Shown piece by piece: positions 6,684-13,093 of a stretch of 14,517 nt of DNA. The stretch is from an uncultured Acidimicrobiaceae bacterium (GTDB taxonomy: Bacteria > Actinomycetota > Acidimicrobiia > Acidimicrobiales > Ilumatobacteraceae), in NCBI GenBank assembly GCA_903904615.1, contig CAIVDG010000060.1, positions 1-14,517 on the forward strand, written 5' to 3'. The position numbers were made by a program, and so were the translations under genes. The notes beneath the pieces were generated by a model, which saw only the letters and a program-made list of their open reading frames with translations, was not told the DNA's origin and searched no databases. Positions within the stretch are counted from its first letter, which is position 1. Every line of letters begins with the position of its first letter.

Positions 6684-7877
6684 TTAGATGAGTGGCTGAA
6701 GGTTCGGAAGTGGACGACGTTCCATGGTCTCGCCGAGACGAGGCATGACTTCTTCTGCGACCAAATGCATTTGTTCGTTCATTTCCTCGCGTGAAATTCC
6801 AGGAAAGTCAAAGAAGATGCACAAGTGCTTGAGGTCGAGCAACTCTTTCCAAAAACCCACAGTGTCAACAACATCGTCTACTGAACCAATCGCCATGATC
6901 TTCTGTGCATTTGAATCTTCAACGGTGGGACAGAAGTCGAATGGAACTTTTGAGCCATCTGCATTGCGGTAACTGGAGAAGCGTCCGTAAGGAGACAAGA
7001 AGCGACAGAACTCGTCGTGACCAGGCGCTCCGCGACGCATTGCGGCTTCGCGAGTTTTGCCGACATGAATATTCAATACAAGGGCACGGTCTTCGCCGGG
7101 TGCAACTGGATCACCCATTTCTTCTCGAATGGCCGCGAAACGGTCCCACTTGTCTTTCTGGCTATCTGCGTTCTGTAGCCAGTACACGGCCTTGTGGCCG
7201 GCACGCGGGACATATTCAATGGTCTCGGGAGATGTCACCGGCTGATACACATCGACAGGGCGCAGTGGACGCGGAATGAGGGTGAGATCATCGACGTACT
7301 TACCACGATCAGGAATCTCGTCTGGCGGGAAAACAAACTGCTTACCGCGGTAACTGAAGCGTTCGTTGGTCCATGCAGCCTTAATGACTTCCATTGATTC
7401 TTCGAATGTTTCACGGTTGATTCGGTCATGCTCTGCAGACATTGCATTGTCGCCACTGGCAACAACAGTTCCTAGGCTCCAGGCTTCACGTGGAACTGTT
7501 CCGCGTCCAACGCCGAACTCCATGCGGCCGCCCGTAATGATGTCGGCAAGTGCGAAATCTTCTGCCAAACGAAGTGGATGCCACTGCGGAACCACATTGA
7601 ACATCTGACCAAGACGCAGGTTCTTCGTGAGCATGGCAAGGTGTTGGCCAAACATGATGAGGTTGGGGAGTACCTCGTAGCCCTCAAATTGAAAGTGGTG
7701 TTCGGTTAACCACATGGTGTCGTAGCCAAGTGCATCGGCGGTGCGTGACCACTCAACAAGGTTCTTGTAACACTCAATTACTGCGTCGTTGCCGTAGCGA
7801 CGGTCTGTTGGGTTAATGCGGGGATCTCCAGCATCTGGCATGGGGACGGTGCAGAAAAAATTGGTGTCGACGCGCAT
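6684..7877 (-). CDS. LLM-class flavin-dependent oxidoreductase (luciferase-like monooxygenase)
   Basis: A 397-residue TIM-barrel flavoprotein of the bacterial luciferase-like family, which use reduced FMN and oxygen to oxidise or cleave substrates. Visible hallmarks are TEHHF at 58-62, the LAEDFALAD helix near 104-112, and the ITGGRMEFGVGRG strand-loop at 114-126, near the flavin in relatives. It is longer than the shortest family members (about 330), with extra loops in the middle. I start it at ATG 7877, which has a GGAG 12 bases upstream. A GTG at 7895 would add six residues. It heads a tight unit with the CodA-like amidohydrolase (2-base gap) and the importer. RutA, a family member that opens the uracil ring, is a precedent for a nitrogen-ring role, but similarity to RutA is not claimed. 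A 20-base inverted repeat just upstream suggests separate control. Confidence 0.85.
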   Translation of the reverse strand: MRVDTNFFCTVPMPDAGDPRINPTDRRYGNDAVIECYKNLVEWSRTADALGYDTMWLTEHHFQFEGYEVLPNLIMFGQHLAMLTKNLRLGQMFNVVPQWHPLRLAEDFALADIITGGRMEFGVGRGTVPREAWSLGTVVASGDNAMSAEHDRINRETFEESMEVIKAAWTNERFSYRGKQFVFPPDEIPDRGKYVDDLTLIPRPLRPVDVYQPVTSPETIEYVPRAGHKAVYWLQNADSQKDKWDRFAAIREEMGDPVAPGEDRALVLNIHVGKTREAAMRRGAPGHDEFCRFLSPYGRFSSYRNADGSKVPFDFCPTVEDSNAQKIMAIGSVDDVVDTVGFWKELLDLKHLCIFFDFPGISREEMNEQMHLVAEEVMPRLGETMERRPLPNLQPLI

Positions 7878-7908
7878 GACACGAAGGTACTCCACATTCG
7901 GTGGTCTC

Positions 7909-7928
7909 GTTCACTCCGAATGGTGAAC
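7909..7928. promoter_or_regulatory. Inverted repeat, possible repressor operator before the LLM gene
   Basis: GTTCAC (7909-7914) and GTGAAC (7923-7928) form a perfect 6-base inverted repeat around 8 bases, a layout typical of sites bound by dimeric helix-turn-helix regulators. It lies in the 82-base gap between the phosphodiesterase stop and the LLM ATG, 31-51 bases before that ATG. No T-run follows it on the minus strand, so it is not a terminator. No regulator gene lies in the window. Confidence 0.4.
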
Positions 7929-7959
7929 AAGTTGTAAAGGATGTGTTGCGGGTCTCTAG

Positions 7960-8721
7960 TTACCAGTGCCCGCGTGCTTGAAAAACATCACGTAAAGCGC
8001 GCGTGTCATCGCTCATGACGCCATCCACACCCAGGTCGAGGAGGCGAGCAATTTCTAGAGGGTCGTCCACGGTCCACACGTGTACTTGGATGCCCATGGA
8101 ATGAGCAACGTCGACGAGTCGTTGAGTAGTCACCGGAATCGGACCTTGCTTCACTGGTACTTGCGCGGCAAGCGCGTGGCGTGACGGGTGAAGCGGGACC
8201 CGAGTTGAACTTCGGGCCACTAGTTTCGCTACTTCTTTCGGGCCCATCGATGTGCAGACGGCATCGCCAAACTCGTCTCGGATACGAGCGAGTCGGGCAT
8301 CGCTAAAGCTTCCGATGCAGACACGATCGAGAATATTGCGCGTGCGAAGAGTATGTATGAGCGGCTCAAGGGCGGAGTCTGCCTTGCAGTCAATATTGAT
8401 ACGAATCTCGGGCCATTCATCAAGCAGGTCGTCCAGCAACGGTATGGGGTCGGTTCCATCAATGCGTGCCGATTTCAATTCAGCGAGCGTGCTTCCTTCA
8501 ATGGTTCTGTCTTCACCGCATGTTCGCTTCAGGTCATTGTCGTGAAACGCAACGAGAACTCCGTCCGAAGTGGCATGAACATCTGTTTCGATGTATCGGT
8601 ATCCAAGGTCCACCGCATGGGCGAAAGAACGCAAGGTGTTCTCTGGGGCCGCCGATGTTCCGCCACGATGCGCAAATGCAATGGGCGAGGTGTTGTCTAG
8701 ATATGGATGACGAGACGCCAT
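7960..8721 (-). CDS. Glycerophosphodiester phosphodiesterase (GDPD/UgpQ-like)
   Basis: A 253-residue enzyme of the GDPD family, which hydrolyses glycerophosphodiesters to glycerol-3-phosphate and an alcohol. Catalytic and metal residues are in place: HRG at 18-20, E45 and D47 in YIETDVH, H60-D61 in FHDND, and an acidic residue two before lysine (D111, K113). The C-terminal part has the usual VWTVDDP and GVDGVMSDD segments. Length equals that of short cytoplasmic GDPDs (about 240-260). There is no signal peptide, so it acts inside the cell, like UgpQ rather than periplasmic GlpQ. The start ATG 8721 shares one base with the TAA of the acyl-CoA synthetase (TAATG), so the two are translationally coupled and may act together in lipid turnover. 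Confidence 0.92.
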   Translation of the reverse strand: MASRHPYLDNTSPIAFAHRGGTSAAPENTLRSFAHAVDLGYRYIETDVHATSDGVLVAFHDNDLKRTCGEDRTIEGSTLAELKSARIDGTDPIPLLDDLLDEWPEIRINIDCKADSALEPLIHTLRTRNILDRVCIGSFSDARLARIRDEFGDAVCTSMGPKEVAKLVARSSTRVPLHPSRHALAAQVPVKQGPIPVTTQRLVDVAHSMGIQVHVWTVDDPLEIARLLDLGVDGVMSDDTRALRDVFQARGHW

Positions 8722-10277
8722 TAGATGGAGCGCCCTGCTGCTTTCCAGTACTCGTCTTTCAGCAAGCGCTTGTACAACTTGCCCGTTGGGTGGCGAGGAA
8801 GTTCCGGGCGGAAGTCAATGCTGCGTGGACACTTCACATCGGCAATCTGGCTTCGACAGTACGCAATGAGTTCTTTCTCGAGTGCGGCTGCTTCTTCCGG
8901 GGTTGCTGGCATGGTGACGGGTTGAACAACACCCTTCACTTCTTCGCCAAAGTCATCATTGGGTACACCAAAGACTGCGACGTCTACGACGGCGGGGTGA
9001 TTGACCAACACATTCTCGGATTCCTGTGGATAGATGTTGACTCCGCCCGAGATGATCATGAACGCTTTACGGTCGGTGAGGTACAAGAAGTTGTCGGCAT
9101 CTAAGTATCCGACATCTCCCAGCGTTGACCATCCGCGTCCTTTCGGGTCACGCGACGACTTCGTCTTTTCTGGATCATTGTGATACTCGAACTGAGCTGT
9201 TCCTTCAAAGAACACAGTTCCGGATTCGCCCTGGGGCAACTCGTTTCCTTCATCGTCGCAAATATGTACGACACCCTGGATGGCGGTACCCACACTTCCG
9301 GGATGCGCTAACCACATTTCGCTGTTGCAATACACAAAGCCATTTCCTTCGGTACCTGCGTAGTACTCATGAATGATGGGTCCCCACCAATTAATCATTG
9401 CCTTCTTTGTCTCGGCCGGACACGGCGCTGCAGCATGAATTGCTACTTCAAGGGACGACATGTCGTACTTGGCACGCACTGATGGATCAAGTTTCAGCAT
9501 GCGAATAAACATGGTGGGAACAAGTTGAGTGTGTGTCGCTTTGTACTTGTCCGCGAACGCGATGTAGTTCTCGGCATCGAAGTTCTCCATGATGACGGTT
9601 GTTCCGCCTTTGACGTGAACCGAGATGTTGAATCGAAGTGGTGCAGCGTGATACAGGGGCGCAGGGGAGAGATACACCATTCCGTCGCGGAACTTGAACA
9701 GCATGTCGGTGACGGCAACACCAAGACCAGCCGCTGTTCCGAGCGGTGTGCTTGGAAATGCGCGCGACACACCCTTGGGCATTCCTGTTGTGCCACTCGA
9801 ATACAACATGTCGGTTCCATCGATCATGTTCTCGAGCGGTGTTGTGGATGCCGAGTCCACTACAGATTCGTACGAGTCGTATCCGTTAACGGTGCCACTC
9901 AGCATGAGACGCAACCCAACATTGGGAATGCCGTCGGCAATCTCTAGTGCTTGGTCGGCCTTGTACTTCGAGGTGATGTACGCCTTGGCCGCGCAGTCGT
10001 TAATGATGTAGGTGAGTTCTGCGCTGGTGAGACGGCTAGAGCACGCGGTGTACACGAGGCCGGCGTAATGACAACCCCAAATGACTTCCATGTACCGCGG
10101 ATGGTTCTCCATGCAGAGCGCAATGTGGTCACCGGGCTGGAGGCCCGCATCTCGCAAAACGTTCGAGAGACGCACCGCGCCCTCGTGAAGCTGGGCATAA
10201 GTGATGACTTCACCAGTCTCGGCAAGGATGATTGCTGGACGGTTGGGATGTGTTGCTGCATGAACGCCTGGGTACAT
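8721..10277 (-). CDS. Acyl-CoA synthetase (AMP-forming, FadD-like)
   Basis: A 518-residue member of the ANL adenylating enzymes, which activate a carboxylic acid with ATP and join it to CoA. The ATP loop is MLYSSGTTGMPKGV (157-170, K168), the adenine motif is YYAGTEGNG, the hinge-region motif is TLGDVGYLD and the following segment TDRKAFMIISGG, and the catalytic lysine is K500 in HPTGKLYK. Length and domain order are normal for fatty-acid or aromatic-acid CoA ligases; the acid cannot be told. No ribosome site precedes the ATG at 10277, but a TAGTTT -10 box ends 7 bases upstream, so it is probably leaderless. It is first in the minus-strand run, overlaps the phosphodiesterase gene by one base, and is divergent from an acyl-CoA dehydrogenase 114 bases away, a pairing expected for beta-oxidation of the same acyl group. 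Confidence 0.9.
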   Translation of the reverse strand: MYPGVHAATHPNRPAIILAETGEVITYAQLHEGAVRLSNVLRDAGLQPGDHIALCMENHPRYMEVIWGCHYAGLVYTACSSRLTSAELTYIINDCAAKAYITSKYKADQALEIADGIPNVGLRLMLSGTVNGYDSYESVVDSASTTPLENMIDGTDMLYSSGTTGMPKGVSRAFPSTPLGTAAGLGVAVTDMLFKFRDGMVYLSPAPLYHAAPLRFNISVHVKGGTTVIMENFDAENYIAFADKYKATHTQLVPTMFIRMLKLDPSVRAKYDMSSLEVAIHAAAPCPAETKKAMINWWGPIIHEYYAGTEGNGFVYCNSEMWLAHPGSVGTAIQGVVHICDDEGNELPQGESGTVFFEGTAQFEYHNDPEKTKSSRDPKGRGWSTLGDVGYLDADNFLYLTDRKAFMIISGGVNIYPQESENVLVNHPAVVDVAVFGVPNDDFGEEVKGVVQPVTMPATPEEAAALEKELIAYCRSQIADVKCPRSIDFRPELPRHPTGKLYKRLLKDEYWKAAGRSI

Positions 10278-10284
10278 GGTCTAC

Positions 10285-10290
10285 AAACTA
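10285..10290 (-). promoter_or_regulatory. Likely -10 box (TAGTTT) of a leaderless acyl-CoA synthetase gene
   Basis: On the minus strand TAGTTT ends 7 bases before the ATG at 10277, with no ribosome site between. RNA would start at or beside the start codon. A TTGTGA further upstream is only 14 bases away, too close to be a confident -35. Confidence 0.45.
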
Positions 10291-10355
10291 GTGAATGACG
10301 CAGGTCACAACGGTTTCGGGCTGCGGACGGCTCGCAGATTCCCCGGCAAGCCCCC

Positions 10356-10361
10356 TATTAT
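10356..10361 (+). promoter_or_regulatory. -10 box (TATTAT) of the acyl-CoA dehydrogenase gene
   Basis: TATTAT is close to TATAAT and stands out in a C-rich stretch. It would start RNA near 10368 and leave a leader of about 24 bases that includes the ribosome site. I see no good -35 at 16-18 bases upstream. Confidence 0.5.
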
Positions 10362-10379
10362 TCGACTCAACAACTCACC

Positions 10380-10386
10380 AAGGGGA
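10380..10386 (+). promoter_or_regulatory. Ribosome binding site of the acyl-CoA dehydrogenase gene
   Basis: AAGGGGA ends 5 bases before the ATG at 10392. It sets the start of this gene and contrasts with the leaderless arrangement of the divergent synthetase. Confidence 0.7.
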
Positions 10387-10391
10387 ATCAC

Positions 10392-11591
10392 ATGAGTGTC
10401 GCAACATCGGCTGTAGATGAAGCACGAGTTCTCGAACTCGCCAACGAACTGCTGGCGGAGTTCCCGCCAAACAAAGTCTCGGCTCAAGAATTTCTTGGTG
10501 CACAGTTCGACAAGGGCCTTGCGTGGGTTCATTTCCCCGTTGGTCACGGCGGACTGGGTGCAAATGCAAAGTTGCAAAAGGTTGTGAACGAAGCGGTGTA
10601 CGCAGCAGGGGCACCAAACCCAATGATGCGTAACCCCATTGGTCATGGTATGTGCGGACCAACAGTGGTGGAGTGGGGTAGCGACGAACAGAAGAAGCGC
10701 TACCTTCGTCCGTTGTTCACCGGCGAAGAAGTGTGGTGTCAGTTGTTCTCCGAGCCAGGTTCAGGCTCTGACTTTGCTGGTCTTTCTGCCAAGGGTGTGA
10801 AAGACGGTGATGAGTGGATCTGTAACGGACAGAAGGTGTGGACCACATTGGCGCACTTGTCACGTTGGGGCCTTTTGGTCGTGCGTACCGATTCAGACGC
10901 GGTGAAGCACGCAGGCCTCACCGCTTTCGTGGTTGACATGCAAGCACCAGGTGTTGAAGTGCGCCCACTTCGTCAAATGACAGGTGAAGCTGAGTTCAAC
11001 GAGGTGTACTTCACCGACGTTCGCATCTCCGAAAAGGAAATGCTTGGAAACCCAGGCGATGGTTGGCGAGTCAGCCTCACAACATTGATGAACGAGCGCG
11101 TTTCCATCGGTGGGTCAATTCCGCAGAAGGGTTCCGGTTCAATCTCGCACGCGGTGAAAACATGGAAGTCGTTGCCTGAAGATAAGAAAGACCCTGCATC
11201 TCAAGACGAGCTCATGAAGTTGTGGATTCGTGCAGAAGTGCACCGTCTCACCAACATTCGTGCAAATGCTCAGCGTCGTATGGGTGCCCCCGGCCCCGAA
11301 GGCTCTATTGGCAAGATGGAAAGCGCAAACCTGAACAAGGCTGTTTACGAGTTCACCATTGGGCTCATGGGTGCAGACGGAATGCTGTATGGCTCCTATG
11401 AAATGGTTCGCCCAGAAACAGCAATGAGCTTCGAGGGAATTCAAAAGGCGTTCTTGCGCTCACGTGCGAACTCAATTGAAGGCGGAACCACTGAGGTGAT
11501 GAAGAATATCTTGGGTGAGCGAATCTTGGGTCTGCCAGGAGACGTTCGTGTTGACCGCGAAGTGGCATGGAGCAAAGTGCCCCGCAACTAA
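10392..11591 (+). CDS. Acyl-CoA dehydrogenase (FadE-like)
   Basis: A 399-residue FAD enzyme that introduces the alpha-beta double bond in an acyl-CoA. Family blocks are in order: the substrate/FAD segment CQLFSEPGSGSDFAGL, the strand with VWTTLAHLSRWGLLVVRT, the FNEVYFTDVRI block, and the C-terminal region with IEGGTTEVMKN. E363 in that motif sits where the catalytic base is found in medium-chain type enzymes, so the protein is likely active. The N-terminal helical part is of normal length. It has its own promoter box and ribosome site, is divergent from an acyl-CoA synthetase, and stands alone in its transcript. Members of this branch in actinobacteria act on fatty, branched or sterol side-chain acyl-CoAs; the substrate is open. 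Confidence 0.92.
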   Translation: MSVATSAVDEARVLELANELLAEFPPNKVSAQEFLGAQFDKGLAWVHFPVGHGGLGANAKLQKVVNEAVYAAGAPNPMMRNPIGHGMCGPTVVEWGSDEQKKRYLRPLFTGEEVWCQLFSEPGSGSDFAGLSAKGVKDGDEWICNGQKVWTTLAHLSRWGLLVVRTDSDAVKHAGLTAFVVDMQAPGVEVRPLRQMTGEAEFNEVYFTDVRISEKEMLGNPGDGWRVSLTTLMNERVSIGGSIPQKGSGSISHAVKTWKSLPEDKKDPASQDELMKLWIRAEVHRLTNIRANAQRRMGAPGPEGSIGKMESANLNKAVYEFTIGLMGADGMLYGSYEMVRPETAMSFEGIQKAFLRSRANSIEGGTTEVMKNILGERILGLPGDVRVDREVAWSKVPRN

Positions 11592-11598
11592 TGCGGGG
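11580..11598. terminator. Hairpin at the acyl-CoA dehydrogenase stop codon, possible shared terminator
   Basis: CCCCGCA (11580-11586) pairs perfectly with TGCGGGG (11592-11598) around ACTAA, so the stop codon TAA is in the loop. There is no T-run on either strand. It lies between two convergent genes only 10 bases apart, so it may slow or stop RNA polymerase in both directions. Confidence 0.4.
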
Positions 11599-11601
11599 GC
11601 A

Positions 11602-12012
11602 TTAGCCCACGTGTGCCATTAAGACGCCTGCGAAAGCGGCGAGTAGAGATGTGAGCAGACTTGCTGCTCCGCCAATTCCTTTTGCTGCCTTGCTGGTGCC
11701 ATTGGAATGAATCAATGTTGCAATTACAGCTGTTCCAACGAACAGCATCTTGAGTCCGAATGTCACCATGTACTCAGATGATTCTGTGGACATGTCGGTG
11801 CTAGCGAGTCCCCACATTCCGGTGAACACAACAACAATGAACGCTGGCCACGCAATGCGGGCAAAACCCTGTGCAACGGTCTTCATTGCTTGGGGTGCAA
11901 CCGTTCGCAGTGAGGGCACGATTCCGGCCAGCACTATTTGACCGCCGATCCACACTGCAACGCCCAAGAGGTGCAGAAAGACGCGAATGGAATCAAGTGT
12001 GGGAGAAATCAT
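11602..12012 (-). CDS. Small CopD-like integral membrane protein
   Basis: A 136-residue protein with four clear hydrophobic segments (about 9-31, 52-70, 80-101 and 112-134) and little else. The first contains HLLGVAVWIGGQ, where the His and Trp-Ile-Gly-Gly pattern matches the CopD / copper-resistance D membrane domain family; these residues may bind metal or haem in relatives. Several short actinobacterial proteins of this type have no assigned role, so I do not claim copper transport. The start overlaps the ispH stop as ATGA, so it is translated together with ispH. Its stop is 10 bases from that of the convergent dehydrogenase. Confidence is good for a membrane protein and moderate for the family. 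Confidence 0.78.
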   Translation of the reverse strand: MISPTLDSIRVFLHLLGVAVWIGGQIVLAGIVPSLRTVAPQAMKTVAQGFARIAWPAFIVVVFTGMWGLASTDMSTESSEYMVTFGLKMLFVGTAVIATLIHSNGTSKAAKGIGGAASLLTSLLAAFAGVLMAHVG

Positions 12013-13046
12013 GCTTCAGAGAGTGCCTCAAGCACGGTGCTTGCTGCAAGTGCGCGATCATCCATGGCAGGTGTGGCCAATACGGCGGCACCGCTCATGG
12101 CGGTGATGGCAAGGTCAATTGCTGCCTGTAAGTCACGAATGTTGCGGGGAGGTGGGAAGTATTCGTCCTCGTCGGTGACAAACACTTCTTCCACTCCGTT
12201 TACGGGGGCCAAGCGATTGAGGACACCCAACACGAGTTCTTCAGGTGCCGAAGCTCCGGCTGTAACGCCTACGGTTCCGAAAAGAGTGTCGGGTAATTCA
12301 TCTGCTGAGTTCACGCGGTACACCTGCTGACAACCCGACTCCATTGCAAGTCGTTCAAGAGCACGAGTGTTTGAACTATTGGACGAACCAATCACGATGA
12401 ATGCATCAACCCGCGGAGCAATGGACGTCAGAGCACTCTGTCTGTTGGTTGTAGCGAAACATAAGTCGCTTCGGCCAGGTGTCCACACATTCGGAAAACG
12501 TGACTTCACTTGAACTGCAACTTCGTTCCATTCGCGGTGCGACAGTGTGGTCTGAGCAAGCATGGCAACAGGCTGCTCAAATTCGGGAAGAGCATTCACT
12601 TCTTCTACTGATTCGACGCGGGTAATGGCATGTGGCGCAACAGCCATTGTGCCTACAGCTTCTTCGTGACCCTCGTGCCCCACATACACAATGTGGAAGC
12701 CCTTACCGGCGCGAGTCTTCACTTCGTGATGAACCTTGGTGACCAGCGGACATACAGCGTCCACCACATAGCTGCCACGTGATCGCGCTGCGGCAACTAC
12801 CTCTGGTGCTGAACCGTGGGCCGACAGCATGATGGGTGATCCTTCAGGCACTTCGTCAATGGAGTCGACAAACACCACGCCCTTTTCAATGAATCGGTCA
12901 ACAACAATCTTGTTGTGCACAATTTCGTGGTAGCAGTACACGGGTTCGTCAAAGCTGCGAACCATCCAGGCCAATGCCTTGATAGCCATCTCTACGCCGG
13001 CACAGAATCCCCGCGGAGACGCAAGCAACACTTTGTCAACAGCCAT
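12009..13046 (-). CDS. ispH: 4-hydroxy-3-methylbut-2-enyl diphosphate reductase
   Basis: A 345-residue iron-sulfur enzyme that makes isopentenyl and dimethylallyl diphosphate in the last step of the MEP isoprenoid pathway. The three cluster cysteines are C15 (PRGFCAGV), C99 (VDAVCPLV) and C196 (SDLCFATTNRQ). Substrate-binding blocks are present too: HEIVHN near 40-45, the AHG motif near 76-78, VGHEGHEE near 122-129, the QTT motif near 165-167 and the SSNSSNT loop. The family commonly reads DTICxATxxRQ where this protein has SDLCFATTNRQ, a mild variation that keeps the cysteine. Length is in the usual range for actinobacterial IspH (about 310-350). It is the first gene of a two-gene unit with the CopD-like protein and divergent from a DUF512 protein only 47 bases away. 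The assignment is secure. Confidence 0.97.
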   Translation of the reverse strand: MAVDKVLLASPRGFCAGVEMAIKALAWMVRSFDEPVYCYHEIVHNKIVVDRFIEKGVVFVDSIDEVPEGSPIMLSAHGSAPEVVAAARSRGSYVVDAVCPLVTKVHHEVKTRAGKGFHIVYVGHEGHEEAVGTMAVAPHAITRVESVEEVNALPEFEQPVAMLAQTTLSHREWNEVAVQVKSRFPNVWTPGRSDLCFATTNRQSALTSIAPRVDAFIVIGSSNSSNTRALERLAMESGCQQVYRVNSADELPDTLFGTVGVTAGASAPEELVLGVLNRLAPVNGVEEVFVTDEDEYFPPPRNIRDLQAAIDLAITAMSGAAVLATPAMDDRALAASTVLEALSEA

Positions 13047-13057
13047 AGAGCAACTTC

Positions 13058-13063
13058 AGACTA
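13058..13063 (-). promoter_or_regulatory. Candidate -10 box (TAGTCT) of ispH
   Basis: On the minus strand TAGTCT ends 11 bases before the ATG at 13046, giving at most a very short leader with no room for a ribosome site. The match is to the loose TANNNT pattern only, so this is tentative. Confidence 0.3.
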
Positions 13064-13080
13064 GCGAGAAGCCACGAAGG

Positions 13081-13086
13081 TAGCCT
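13081..13086 (+). promoter_or_regulatory. Likely -10 box (TAGCCT) of a leaderless DUF512 gene
   Basis: TAGCCT ends 7 bases before the GTG at 13094, the same spacing seen before the acyl-CoA synthetase. It supports the GTG start, since an in-frame TGA at 13088-13090 excludes any longer form. Confidence 0.45.
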
Positions 13087-13093
13087 GTGACAG

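Noticed and set aside
8466..9104. A 212-codon plus-strand frame spanning the phosphodiesterase/synthetase junction
   Set aside because: It is antisense to two secure genes, and its translation has no domain and a Cys/His/Trp-rich composition typical of shadows.
10305..10662. Minus-strand frames of 95-113 codons over the start of the acyl-CoA dehydrogenase
   Set aside because: They lie antisense to the dehydrogenase and cross its promoter and ribosome site; their translations have no motif.
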